A DNA stretch of 33,106 nt from Candidatus Firestoneibacteriota bacterium. GTDB lineage: Bacteria > Oederibacteriota > JAAXVQ01 > JAUVAV01. Each line of letters starts with the position of its first letter. Positions within the stretch are counted from its first letter, which is position 1. The DNA lies in assembly GCA_030635415.1 (NCBI GenBank), contig DAOVYW010000002.1, forward strand, positions 1-33,106. Direction: 5' to 3'. The position numbers and the translations under genes are program-made. The notes below the pieces were generated by a model, which saw only the letters and a program-made list of their open reading frames with translations, searched no databases and was not told where the DNA came from. Of this stretch, positions 15,869-25,423 are shown in pieces.

Positions 15869-17323
15869 ATGAAGCCTAAGCCAGGATCAGGAAGAACCGG
15901 TGGTATAGGGGTGATCTGCTTGATATCCTTGCAATTACTGGCTGGTTATTCCGCCGGGGCAGAGAGCCGGAGCGGGAACCCAGCGGATGATAAACCGGCT
16001 ATCAGCCGGCAGGAAAGCCTCGCGATTAGCGAAAAGAATTATGCGCCTCTGCGCCTGGCCCGGGAAGAGATCGAGGTTATGCATGCCAAAGCGGCCGAAG
16101 CGGCCCGTAATCTCTGGCCGAATTTTTCGGCCAAGGGCGAGTATACCAAGGGCGCGGAAATCGAGGAACTGGGCACGCCGGGATTTGAAGAGAAAAGCTA
16201 TGGGCTCCAACTAAGCCATACCCTATTTAAAGGCGGGGGCATATGGGCCGCGTACCAACAAGCGGACGCCAATCTGCTAATCTCCCGTTTTAAATATCAA
16301 AAAGTCCGGCAGGATATGATTTACCGGGTTACTGAGGCTTATTGGAATCTGGCCCGCACCCAGGCTGATCTGTCCGACTGTCAACGCGGACGTGAGGCGC
16401 TCAAACAATATGACCGTATGGCTAAAAAACTATACCGGAATGGAGTGATAGATAAGCGGCAATTGCTGGCAACCGAATCGCAGTTAAATCAATCCGAGTA
16501 TCAATATGAAAGCGCCAGGATTGAGTGCGAGAAATTTCTCTGGGAATGGACTGCGGCTCTGGGACTTGACAATCCGCCGGATAGGCGTCCCCCTCAGAGT
16601 GTTCCCTTTCAGAAATTGGAGATCAAGCTGAACGAGTGCCTGCCAACCGCCCTCGCCGGACATCCGGAAATACTTATGCAGGAAGCGGCGCTCCAGGCAA
16701 GCGGGTATGAACTGAAGGTAAGAAACAGCGCGGATTGGCCCAAACTGGAACTGAACGGATTTTACGGGCGGAGCGGCGGAGCTTACCAGAGTGAGACTCT
16801 GGAGTTGAATGAAGATTATAATATTACGGTTAAATTAACCCAAACCCTGGCCTGGAATACCCTGGAAATTTCGGGGTTTGATCAAAAAACCAGTCCTAAG
16901 CTGGGACAGTCCACCCGCACCGAAGCCCGCACGGCTACGGCAGCTCTGGGTTTTATGGACGGATACAAGGCGGCGGCGGAAAAACGGGAAGCCGGGTTGA
17001 ATCGCCGGGAAGCGGAATTTAAGCTCAAGCAGGCGCAGGAAAGCGTGGCTGCCGGGGTACGGGAAGCGTTTTATAATTACCGTAAAGCGTTAATCCAGAT
17101 CAAAAACGCCGAGCTTGACCTGGACTTGAGCCGGAAGGGACTGGCTATTAATAAAATCAATCTCAGGGATAGCCGAGCAACTATTGACGATGTGGCAAAA
17201 AGCAGAAACGAACTTGCTAATGCCGGGATTGCATTACGGGAAGCAAAAGTGTTTTACCTGATCTCCCGGGCGGCCTTGGACCGGGCTATTGGTAAACCGG
17301 GAAAGTATGAGGTTGGGGAGTAA
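15869..17323 (+). CDS. TolC-family outer-membrane efflux protein
   Basis: This is the outer-membrane channel of a tripartite efflux pump. From ATG 15869 it has 484 residues, within the usual TolC range. A signal peptide (residues 1 to about 28, with GVICLISLQLLAGYSAGA) has no lipobox Cys. Two outer-membrane efflux repeats follow, about residues 45-240 and 265-475. Each begins with long heptad-like helices (EIEVMHAKAAEAARNLWPNF and RREAEFKLKQAQESVAAGVR) and contains strand segments such as YGLQLSHTLFKGGG and YNITVKLTQTLAWN. It is followed after 38 nt by the adaptor gene and then two RND pump genes, giving the complete pump in one operon. Confidence 0.93.
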   Translation: MKPKPGSGRTGGIGVICLISLQLLAGYSAGAESRSGNPADDKPAISRQESLAISEKNYAPLRLAREEIEVMHAKAAEAARNLWPNFSAKGEYTKGAEIEELGTPGFEEKSYGLQLSHTLFKGGGIWAAYQQADANLLISRFKYQKVRQDMIYRVTEAYWNLARTQADLSDCQRGREALKQYDRMAKKLYRNGVIDKRQLLATESQLNQSEYQYESARIECEKFLWEWTAALGLDNPPDRRPPQSVPFQKLEIKLNECLPTALAGHPEILMQEAALQASGYELKVRNSADWPKLELNGFYGRSGGAYQSETLELNEDYNITVKLTQTLAWNTLEISGFDQKTSPKLGQSTRTEARTATAALGFMDGYKAAAEKREAGLNRREAEFKLKQAQESVAAGVREAFYNYRKALIQIKNAELDLDLSRKGLAINKINLRDSRATIDDVAKSRNELANAGIALREAKVFYLISRAALDRAIGKPGKYEVGE

Positions 17324-17361
17324 TCATTTATAATACCAATTTTCAAAAAAGGCAGGTGCGT

Positions 17362-18450
17362 ATGAAAAAGCAAAAAAACCAAAAATCCTGGTTGCGGGAG
17401 AATCGTTATTATTTAATCGGCGCTTTATTTATATTATTTCTGGGAGCATTAGCTTTAGTCTGGCGCGGTTATCACGGCCCTTCCGCGGGAGAACGGCCCG
17501 GAGTTTCACCCGCTTTGGGATCCGGAGGCAAGCAGGCCCGCTATGTTCAGGTGTTCCGTGCGCAGCAGGTGCGTTTTCAGGACGCGCTGGAGAGCCTGAC
17601 GGGTACGGTTAGAGGTTCTTCACTGGAATTAAAATGCACGCAGGAGGAGAAGCTGCTCAAGTATAATTACCAGCCCGGTGACTTTGTTAAAAAAGGCGGG
17701 ATTATCGCGGAGTTGGACCATGTCCGCACCCGGGCGCGTTATCGCCAGGCCCAGATAAATCTGAAACGCAAACAATCACTCTACGACGTGGGCGGCGCGG
17801 CGCGCATGGAATTGGAGGAAGCGGAGGAAACCCTGAATATTGCGGAAAAGGATTATCAGGATACTTTTATCCGGGCGCCCAAGAACGGATACATGGGAGA
17901 ATGCCGGGTGCAGGAAGGCGAACTGACTGCGCGGCAGGCGCCAATAGTCTTTTTTGTAAGTACGGATGATCCGTTTTTCGTGGAGACCAATATTATCGAG
18001 AAAAGAATGCCGGAAATTAAAGTGGGGCAGAAGGCAATGGTAATAATCGAGGCTTTCCCGGGAGTGGAAATCCCGTGCAAAGTATTGAGTATTTCTCCCG
18101 AAGTAACCACCACCAGCCGGATGGCGTCCGTGCGGATTGGGATAGCCCGGGAATATCGCGCCCGGATCAAACCGGGGCTTTCCACGGTCTGCCGGATAAT
18201 TATTTTTGATCGCGAGGTGCTGCTGATACCAAAAAACGCCCTGCTGGAGAAGGAAGAGTCAGTATACCTGGTTGACGAAAAAAATCGGGTGCATGTCTGC
18301 CCGGTCGAGACGGGGTATGCTTCGCGCGATTACGTGGAAATCCGGCAGGGACTTAACGAGGGTGATGTGGTCGTGCTGCGTCCGGAGGCCGTCAATCTTA
18401 AAAAGGGCTTGGAAATAAGCTATGGCCAGGTCGAAGAGTACGGAAAATGA
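17362..18450 (+). CDS. HlyD/AcrA-type periplasmic adaptor
   Basis: This membrane-fusion protein links the RND pumps to the TolC channel. From ATG 17362 it has 362 residues; GTG 17356 is an alternative two codons upstream. A membrane helix at about residues 15-36 (YYLIGALFILFLGALALVW) anchors it in place of the lipid found in AcrA. A lipoyl-like half (YNYQPGDFVKKGGIIAELD) is followed by a short alpha hairpin (ARYRQAQINLKRKQSLYD to LEEAEETLNIAEKDYQD), the second lipoyl half (TFIRAPKNGYMG), a beta-barrel (DPFFVETNIIEKRMPEIKVG) and a membrane-proximal domain (VLLIPKNALLEKEESVYLVD). It overlaps the first RND gene by 4 nt (ATGA), indicating coupled translation. One adaptor apparently serves two pumps. 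Confidence 0.93.
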   Translation: MKKQKNQKSWLRENRYYLIGALFILFLGALALVWRGYHGPSAGERPGVSPALGSGGKQARYVQVFRAQQVRFQDALESLTGTVRGSSLELKCTQEEKLLKYNYQPGDFVKKGGIIAELDHVRTRARYRQAQINLKRKQSLYDVGGAARMELEEAEETLNIAEKDYQDTFIRAPKNGYMGECRVQEGELTARQAPIVFFVSTDDPFFVETNIIEKRMPEIKVGQKAMVIIEAFPGVEIPCKVLSISPEVTTTSRMASVRIGIAREYRARIKPGLSTVCRIIIFDREVLLIPKNALLEKEESVYLVDEKNRVHVCPVETGYASRDYVEIRQGLNEGDVVVLRPEAVNLKKGLEISYGQVEEYGK

Positions 18451-21400
18451 AATTCATCCAGTTTTCAGTTTCGCGCCGGGTAACCATCAGCATGCTATAT
18501 GCGCTCGTCTTTCTGCTCGGTTTTCTGGCCTGGCAGAGGCTTCCCCGGGAATTTATGCCCAGCCTGGAGTTTCCCCAGTTGGTAGTACTAACGGTTTATG
18601 AAAACGCTTCCAGCCGGGAAGTGGAGACACTGATAACCAAAGTAATAGAGGAGGCCTGCGGTACGGTTAAAGGCGTCCGCCGGATTCATTCCCTATCCAA
18701 AGAGGGCATCTCTCTGGTGACCGTGGAATTTCAATGGGGCGTGGACATGGATTTTGCCTCCTTGAATCTGCGCGAAAAAATCGATTTAACCAAAGTCAAG
18801 CTGCCGCGTGAGGCCGGGGAGCCGCGAATTGAGAAATATAATCCCTTTGCCCTGCCGGTCATGGTGTTGAGCCTGAGCGGAAAGCGGACGGCTCAGGAAT
18901 TACTGAAAATAGCCAAACGGCCGGTGGCGGAATTAATGGAAAAAGTGCCGGGAGTAGCGGCGGTCTCGCTTACCGGGGGGCTGGAACGCGAGATAATTAT
19001 TGAGCTCGACCAGGCAAAGCTGGCTAATTACCAGGTTTCCATCCTTCAGGCCGGCGAGGCCGTATCCCGGGGAAATGTTACCTACCCGGCCGGAACCGTG
19101 AAGGATGAAACCTATGAATATGTTGTCCGGGTAATGGGAGCGTACGCGGCGCCGGAGGAGATCAATCAGGTAGTAGTAAAAGTGGACCGGGACAAGCTCT
19201 TTCCCAGCGATATGTTTTCCCGCGGCCGCGCCGGGCAGAGGCGGTCCCCGGAGAAATCATACCGCGAAAAACAGACTGCCGCGCCCCTGGTACTGCTCTC
19301 ATCCCTGGGAATAGTGCGGGATACTTTTAAGGAACGCGCCAGTTACGCGCGCTATGACGGGCAGGAAAACATCTCACTGGCTATATTAAAGCAGGGTGAT
19401 GCGCACGTTACTGAAGTAGCGGCGGCCGCGAGAAAAAAATTGGATAATATCAAGAGCAAACTGCCTCATGGCCTGGAATTGAAAATAATCTATGACCAGT
19501 CGCTGTTTATCAAAGCCGGTATCCGGCAGATGGTAAATGCCGGCTTGATGGGAGCATGCCTGGCTTTTTTAGTATTGTTCCTTTTCTTCAGAGACTGCCG
19601 GAACGCGTTGATTGTAAGCGCCGCCATTCCGAGCTCAATCCTGGCGGCCTTGTTTCTGATGCATCTAAAAGGGATTACTCTCAATACTGTATCCCTGGCC
19701 GGACTGGCCGTGGGAATCGGTCTGCTGGTGGACGGTGCGATTGTGGTGGTGGAGAACATTACCCGGCATAAGGAGGCGGGGAAAGCTTCATCGCTCGCGG
19801 CCTTGACAGGAGCCAGGGAGATGCTTGGTCCGGTAACCAGTTCGGTGGGCACCACGATAGTGGTTTTTCTGCCTCTGATATTCGTTCTGGGAATCATTGG
19901 GCAGGTGTTTCGGGATCTCTCCTGGGCAGTGGTTTTCTCCCAGATGGCTTCCCTGGTAGTGGCTTTTACTCTGGTGCCAATGCTGGCCGGCATGATATTC
20001 CGGCCCGGTGCGCTTCATCCACCCCGTTTTCTGGATTTTCTATACCAAGCGGCCGGACGCTTACGGGACAGGTACGAACATATCCTGAAATGGTGTCTGG
20101 ATCATGCGGGGCGCACGTTAATCTTCGCGGCCATTATCTGGATAGGCAGCCTGGGCCTGACCGGATTGCTTCCCCGCTCACTCTTTCCCAGTCTGGACCA
20201 GGATCAATTTATCCTTCATTTGAAAATGCCGCTAAGCACGCGCCTGGAAATCACCAATAATACGGCAAAAAAACTGGAAGCGCTGCTCACGAAAATACCG
20301 GAAGTCAAGCATTGCATGGTTACCGTAGGATCCCTTCCCCAGCAGGGCCTGCAGCCCCTGGGTGGACATGAGGCTCAACTGGTTATCGATTTGGCAGGCT
20401 CACGGCAGCGGAGCGCGGCGGAAATTATCCAGGAAATAAAAGGCGGAATTGAAGGTCTGGCCCTGGCCGGTGGAAGGGTGGTTTTTCAGCAGCCCGGCGG
20501 AACCTTCAGCGAACTGGCAGGAAAAGGCGCGCCGATTATAGTGGAGATAAAGGGATATGAGCTTAAAAACCTGCGCCGGGTTTCCCGGCAATTACAAGAC
20601 AGGCTTAAAGGGATTTCTGAAATCTATAATGTGAATACCTCTTTAGATTTAACTACGCCGGAAATAGAAATCAAGGTTAACCGGGACCAGGCCGCGGTCT
20701 ACAGCCTCTCGGTCGCGGATATGGCCAAAACCTTGCTTACTGCCGTACGTGGGCGGGTGGTATCCAAGTATAGGGAAGAAGGACGGGAGATTGATATCCG
20801 GGTCCGGCTGGCGGAGCAGGACCGCATGGACCTGAAAGCCCTGCGCAGGTTACTCATCCGGTCACCCCTGGAAATAGACGTTCCCCTGGAAGCTGTGGCC
20901 GCCATTAAGCACGGCACCGGACCAAGCGAGATTCTCCATTATGACCAGCAGAGAACCGTTCTGGTAACTGCGGGTTTATACGGCAAGCCGTTGGACAAAC
21001 TTCGCCCTGAAATAGAGGATATACTGGAGGAGTTGCGGGAACAAAACCCGGATCTGGGACTGACGCTGACTGGAGAGGCCGCGAGAATCGAGGAGTCCTT
21101 TGCCAGCTTGAAGATTATTCTTATAATTTCCCTGCTGCTGGTATACATGATTATGGCTGCCCAATTCGAATCCTTTGGCCAGCCCTTTCTGATTATTCTG
21201 ACCATACCCCTGGCGCTTATCGGCATGGGACCGGCCTTGCTGCTTGCCGGTCATTCGCTTTCCGCTATGGCAGGCATGGGCTTGGTTCTGCTGTGTGGCA
21301 TAATAGTCAACAACGGGATTGTGCTGCTCGATTATATCAATCAGCGCCGCCAAAAGGATTCCAGTTCCCTTAAAACCGTTCTGCAGGAAGCCTGCCGCGT

Positions 21401-21620
21401 GCGTTTAAGACCCATTGTCATGACCGCAGCCACCACTATCCTGGGTCTGCTGCCCCTGGCCCTGGGGCTAAGCCGTGAGACGCAGATGCAAGCGCCCCTG
21501 GCCATAGTAGTGGTATCCGGACTTTTTGTTTCCACCTGTCTGACCCTGGTCATACTGCCGTCTATGTATTTGCTGTTTGAGAATCTGAAGGAAAAAATAT
21601 TAACCAAGCGTTTATCATGA
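18447..21620 (+). CDS. RND efflux permease, first subunit
   Basis: This 1057-residue inner-membrane proton-driven pump is of the AcrB/MdtB type. The start (SVSRRVTISMLYALVFLLGF, then LPREFMPSLEFPQL) is standard. TM4 has LLVDGAIVVVENI at about residues 424-436, where the first Asp of the AcrB pair is kept and the second is Gly. TM10 has VNNGIVLLDYINQRR. Two porter regions and 12 membrane helices are present. An unusual charged stretch (residues about 244-278, rich in Arg, Ser and Lys) interrupts the first porter region just before the normally conserved strand with LSSLGIVRD. It overlaps both neighbours by 4 nt (ATGA). Substrates, whether drugs, metals or lipids, cannot be predicted; the VD-x form is shared by many non-AcrB RND families. 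Confidence 0.93.
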   Translation: MKFIQFSVSRRVTISMLYALVFLLGFLAWQRLPREFMPSLEFPQLVVLTVYENASSREVETLITKVIEEACGTVKGVRRIHSLSKEGISLVTVEFQWGVDMDFASLNLREKIDLTKVKLPREAGEPRIEKYNPFALPVMVLSLSGKRTAQELLKIAKRPVAELMEKVPGVAAVSLTGGLEREIIIELDQAKLANYQVSILQAGEAVSRGNVTYPAGTVKDETYEYVVRVMGAYAAPEEINQVVVKVDRDKLFPSDMFSRGRAGQRRSPEKSYREKQTAAPLVLLSSLGIVRDTFKERASYARYDGQENISLAILKQGDAHVTEVAAAARKKLDNIKSKLPHGLELKIIYDQSLFIKAGIRQMVNAGLMGACLAFLVLFLFFRDCRNALIVSAAIPSSILAALFLMHLKGITLNTVSLAGLAVGIGLLVDGAIVVVENITRHKEAGKASSLAALTGAREMLGPVTSSVGTTIVVFLPLIFVLGIIGQVFRDLSWAVVFSQMASLVVAFTLVPMLAGMIFRPGALHPPRFLDFLYQAAGRLRDRYEHILKWCLDHAGRTLIFAAIIWIGSLGLTGLLPRSLFPSLDQDQFILHLKMPLSTRLEITNNTAKKLEALLTKIPEVKHCMVTVGSLPQQGLQPLGGHEAQLVIDLAGSRQRSAAEIIQEIKGGIEGLALAGGRVVFQQPGGTFSELAGKGAPIIVEIKGYELKNLRRVSRQLQDRLKGISEIYNVNTSLDLTTPEIEIKVNRDQAAVYSLSVADMAKTLLTAVRGRVVSKYREEGREIDIRVRLAEQDRMDLKALRRLLIRSPLEIDVPLEAVAAIKHGTGPSEILHYDQQRTVLVTAGLYGKPLDKLRPEIEDILEELREQNPDLGLTLTGEAARIEESFASLKIILIISLLLVYMIMAAQFESFGQPFLIILTIPLALIGMGPALLLAGHSLSAMAGMGLVLLCGIIVNNGIVLLDYINQRRQKDSSSLKTVLQEACRVRLRPIVMTAATTILGLLPLALGLSRETQMQAPLAIVVVSGLFVSTCLTLVILPSMYLLFENLKEKILTKRLS

Positions 21621-24600
21621 ATTTTACCCAGCTTTTACACCTATCCGTATTCGGACTGATTTTGATAATGGCAGCCAAACATCTGCCCGGATTCACCATC
21701 CGCCGGCCCGTGGCTTTTATAATGATTCTGGGCGTGGTCGCTTTGGCCGGAGTCACAGGGATCAAGCAATTGCCGATTGAACTCATGCCGGATATCGCCT
21801 ATGGCAATGTAACGATTTTTGTGGAAGTCCGGGGCGGCATGCCGCCGCCCGAGGTGGAACGCCTGGTTACCAAACCGATTGAAGCTGTCATGGGAACAGT
21901 CTCCAAATTAAAAAATATCATCTCTTCCTCCAAGAAACACAAGGCGGTTATTACCCTGGAATTTGAGCCCGGGACAAATATGGATCTGGCTGCCCTGGAA
22001 GTGCGCGAGAAATTTCTGCGGGTTAAAGCCAAACTGCCCCGGGAAATCGAGCGGCCCATAATCGCGCATTATGAGGAATCCGACGCGCCGGTAGTAATAG
22101 CTGCGCTGACCTCCTCCCGGCATACTCCGGAAGAAATGCGACGGATGGTGGAGGGAGAACTCAAGGAAAAATTGCTCCGCTTGCCCGGGACGGCCAATAT
22201 TGAGATCGGCGGAGGACGGGAGCGGAAAATTTTGGCTGAACTGGATAAACACCGGCTGGCGGCGCTGGGAATTCCCATTAAAAAAATCACGGCCATTCTG
22301 GAACAAAATAATCTCAACCTGCACGCCGGGAACCTGGAAGGCAGGACCTATAACCTGGGACTCCGCACTTTGGGAGCTTTTCAGTCCCTGGAAGAGATCA
22401 GCAACATCGGGATCGCGGTGGGCAAAAAAGGCGGGATCATCCGGCTCAAGGATGTTGCCCGGGTTAAGGACGATTACCTGGAACCGGAAACCCATTCACG
22501 CCTTAATTCCCGGGCCGCAGTTACCATCTATGTCCAGAAAGAGAGCCTGGCCAATACCATACGCGTGGTTTCCGGAGTACGGCGTGTGCTGCGGGAATTT
22601 GAGTCCCGCATGGAGACCGGGATGGATTTAATCATAGTGACCGACCAGGCCCGGACCATCCAACAAGCCGTGCGCTCCGTAAAGATGACTCTCTTTTATG
22701 GCGCGTGTCTGGTAATCATTATACTCGGGCTTTTCTTGAGCCAAACCGTTTTCACCCGGTGGCTGGCCGGCGGTCTGCTGATCCTGCTTTTGCTCAACCT
22801 GCTTACCCTCTACTTCCTGCGCATTCCTTTGGAATCCAGCCTGGGAATGGTTATCGGAGTACTGGGACTGCTTTTCTGTCTCTCATTATGGCGCGGAGAT
22901 CTGCGTCCTGCCATGATAGTAGGCTGCTCAGTTCCCGTATCTCTCCTGATTACTCTGGCATTAATGTATTTTGAAAATGTATCCCTGAATGTCATCTCGC
23001 TCGCCGGTCTGGTTCTGGGAATCGGCCTGCTGGTGGATAATTCCATCGTAGTCCTGGAAAATATTGATCGCTGGAAACGTAAACTTCCGGATAGGGACGG
23101 CCCGCAACGCGTGGAAATCGCGGCCCAAGAAATGGTGCCGGCTATGGTGGGAGGAACCCTGACCACAGTGGTGGTTTTTCTGCCGTTTGCCTTGTTGCAG
23201 AAACAGACCCAGTTGCTATACGCGGGTATTGCCTTTACGGTAACCGCGACCTTGTTTTCATCCCTGTTTTGCGCTCTGGCTCTGGTTCCGGCCCTGGGAG
23301 CGCGTCTGCAGCCGGTGGATAACAGGCGCAAGCGGACAAAGCCTACCCGGCCTTGGACATTCCCATGGAGGGGGCGTCCGGATTACGGAATAAAAAAACT
23401 GCTCAGACGCCCGGTGAAAATCCTGCGTACTCTGGCAGAGTATATTCTGCGCCGTATCATTTCAATAGGATGGCCGATCGGGCTGCTAATCACGGTTTTG
23501 TTTGCCCTCTTGCTTTATTTCAAGTTTAAACTGGAATGGCCGGTAATAATATTTCTGTCAGCCTGCGGCACGGTTATTATTCCCGGAATTTTTATGTTTC
23601 GGCATTACTCGGCCAATTTGCGGAAAGTCCTGCAACATAAAGGCAAAACACTAATAGCCATATCCATTCTGTTCTGTATCGCGGTTTTTGTATTCATACA
23701 GTACGTACCCAAGGACTTCATGGCAGCTTCCGAGCAGAGCGAGTTCGTGGTTTACGTGGAAATGGCTTCCGGGACGCGTCTGGACATCTGCGACCGGATA
23801 GTGAGGGAAGTGGAAAAACGTATCTCCGGGCTCCCGGAGATCAGGGATATGATAAAAAGTCTTTCCTCGCGAGTGGAAGGATGGTCATCCAAAATATACG
23901 TATCTTTAAAACCCCGGGCTGAGCGCCGGTTTTCCACCCAGGAAGTCATAGATAATCTCCGGGAGCGTTTTAAGGGAGTAGGGGAAGATCATGATACCTT
24001 TGTTTATTTTTCCGAACCCCGGAGCGGCAAGGAAATATTCATCGAGATTTACGGTTATAATTATGAAACCCTGGCCCAATTAGCCATGCGGATTGCGTCC
24101 GGCATAGGAAAAATTCCGAAATTTACGGATGTGAAAATCCGCTACCGTCCCGGACGGCCCGAGGTACGGGTAATGCTCGATACCCGACGGACCGCTATGC
24201 TGGGATTCAATCACCGGGAAATAGGGGAGGTTATGCACGCCCAGCTGCGGGGGTTACGCGCCACCTCTTTTTATCATCAGGAAGAAGAAATTGAGACCAT
24301 AGTGCGGCTTAAGCCCGAACAGTGCCGTACCATCGGGCAGCTTAAAAATCTGGGTCTGGTCTCCCCGGCCGGATTCAGCGTGCCCGTAGAACACATATCC
24401 CGGCTGGAGTTCGGTCTCTCGCCCAGTGAAATATGGCACCGGAACAAGACCCGCATGATCCAGGTCAGCGCCAATCTCGGCCTGCTGCCTCTGGGTCTGG
24501 CAGCCAAACGCGTCCAGGCGGTAATCGCCCAAGTGGATTTTCCCGAGGATTACTACGCCGATATCGGAGGAGACTATGAGAGTATGGTCCAGGCAAACCG

Positions 24601-25129
24601 GAGTTTTTGGCAGGCCATGGTAATGACAATTCTTTTAGTCTTTGTGGTAATGGCCTGCCTCTTTGAATCACTGCGCCAGCCCTTGATTATAATGATAACC
24701 GTGCTGCTGGCCGGCATTGGTGCCGTAGCCGGTCTGGTACTCACAGCCAGCGCGGCTACGCTGGGAGTATCAATCGGACTGCTCATGCTGGGCGGCATAG
24801 TCGTGAACAACGGCATAATTCTGGTAGACCGGATCAATGCCATGCGGAAAAAATCTCCTCATGTCAGGCTGGAGAAAATCGTAATCCGGGCCGGACATCA
24901 GCGCCTCCGCCCCATACTAATGACAACCATTACCACTGTCCTGGGCCTGCTGCCCATGGCTTTAGACAGGAGCGAATCAGCCGTACTCTGGAGCCCGCTC
25001 GCCCTTACCGTCATCGGCGGCCTGATAGCCTCCACTGTTCTCACCCTGTTTGTAATTCCCTGTATTTATATTATTGAGTTCCCCCGTTGGCCTGTCCTGG
25101 ATGGTTTAGTCCAGGGAAAAGGGGGTTAG
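21617..25129 (+). CDS. RND efflux permease, second subunit, with extra helices
   Basis: This 1170-residue RND pump is longer than usual. The hallmark PIELMPDI and VERLVTKPIEAVMGT blocks, TM4 motif LLVDNSIVVLENI (about residues 471-483) and TM10 motif VVNNGIILVDRIN are present. The excess length comes from two hydrophobic insertions: about residues 373-431, after the helix GACLVIIILGLFL, and about residues 619-674, in the TM7 region before YVPKDFMAASEQ. Each insertion adds roughly two membrane helices, at equivalent places in the two pseudo-symmetric halves. A hydrophobic leader (residues 1-20) precedes the normal RND start FTIRRPVAF. It begins at the ATGA overlap with the first pump. The final codons overlap a CCCCC/GGGGG inverted repeat. 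Two RND subunits in tandem recall MdtBC heterotrimers. Confidence 0.93.
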   Translation: MNFTQLLHLSVFGLILIMAAKHLPGFTIRRPVAFIMILGVVALAGVTGIKQLPIELMPDIAYGNVTIFVEVRGGMPPPEVERLVTKPIEAVMGTVSKLKNIISSSKKHKAVITLEFEPGTNMDLAALEVREKFLRVKAKLPREIERPIIAHYEESDAPVVIAALTSSRHTPEEMRRMVEGELKEKLLRLPGTANIEIGGGRERKILAELDKHRLAALGIPIKKITAILEQNNLNLHAGNLEGRTYNLGLRTLGAFQSLEEISNIGIAVGKKGGIIRLKDVARVKDDYLEPETHSRLNSRAAVTIYVQKESLANTIRVVSGVRRVLREFESRMETGMDLIIVTDQARTIQQAVRSVKMTLFYGACLVIIILGLFLSQTVFTRWLAGGLLILLLLNLLTLYFLRIPLESSLGMVIGVLGLLFCLSLWRGDLRPAMIVGCSVPVSLLITLALMYFENVSLNVISLAGLVLGIGLLVDNSIVVLENIDRWKRKLPDRDGPQRVEIAAQEMVPAMVGGTLTTVVVFLPFALLQKQTQLLYAGIAFTVTATLFSSLFCALALVPALGARLQPVDNRRKRTKPTRPWTFPWRGRPDYGIKKLLRRPVKILRTLAEYILRRIISIGWPIGLLITVLFALLLYFKFKLEWPVIIFLSACGTVIIPGIFMFRHYSANLRKVLQHKGKTLIAISILFCIAVFVFIQYVPKDFMAASEQSEFVVYVEMASGTRLDICDRIVREVEKRISGLPEIRDMIKSLSSRVEGWSSKIYVSLKPRAERRFSTQEVIDNLRERFKGVGEDHDTFVYFSEPRSGKEIFIEIYGYNYETLAQLAMRIASGIGKIPKFTDVKIRYRPGRPEVRVMLDTRRTAMLGFNHREIGEVMHAQLRGLRATSFYHQEEEIETIVRLKPEQCRTIGQLKNLGLVSPAGFSVPVEHISRLEFGLSPSEIWHRNKTRMIQVSANLGLLPLGLAAKRVQAVIAQVDFPEDYYADIGGDYESMVQANRSFWQAMVMTILLVFVVMACLFESLRQPLIIMITVLLAGIGAVAGLVLTASAATLGVSIGLLMLGGIVVNNGIILVDRINAMRKKSPHVRLEKIVIRAGHQRLRPILMTTITTVLGLLPMALDRSESAVLWSPLALTVIGGLIASTVLTLFVIPCIYIIEFPRWPVLDGLVQGKGG
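25081..25125. repeat. Nested inverted repeat at the end of the efflux operon
   Basis: Outer arms CCCCC (25081-25085) and GGGGG (25121-25125) enclose an inner perfect stem CCTGGA (25096-25101) / TCCAGG (25110-25115). It encodes the last residues of the second RND pump (PRWPVLDGLVQGKGG). No T-run follows, so a classic intrinsic terminator is not supported. It may be a REP-like element that rewrote the gene's end. Confidence 0.5.
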
Positions 25130-25272
25130 GGGACAACTTTCTTATTTACAGAAAGTGAATGAAGGGCTGGCAGTGTGAAATATGTTAAAAATATTGTAAA
25201 TAAAAGAAATACCTTAATTTTTAAGAAGTTTTAAAATGTGCGCAAAATCGACATATTATTGGGATATAGATT

Positions 25273-25414
25273 TGCTATATGCTCAAAGCCCTGGAACAAA
25301 CTGCGAATTGGACAGCAGGGAAGATCAAGGCTATCAGTGAGAGAGACTAAAATTATTGGCGATATTTTTGAAATGGTGGGTGGGTTTTATGATCTCCTGG
25401 CAGAGATCAATTAA
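25273..25414 (+). pseudogene. Fic-family C-terminal relic
   Basis: One frame reads CYMLKALEQTANWTAGKIKA, then ISERD and TAA at 25348-25350. This resembles the helix after the catalytic motif of Fic/DOC AMP-transferases, which typically reads Y-M-L-x-x-x-E-x-T-A with a following T-x-x-x-I-x-A-I. A second frame continues ETKIIGDIFEMVGG to a TAA at 25412-25414, in keeping with a frameshift. The catalytic HPFxxGNGR motif is not in the window. A TAG lies just upstream in the first frame. The evidence is one short motif, so the call is tentative. It lies between the efflux operon and the antiporter. Confidence 0.4.
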
Positions 25415-25423
25415 AAGGGACGC

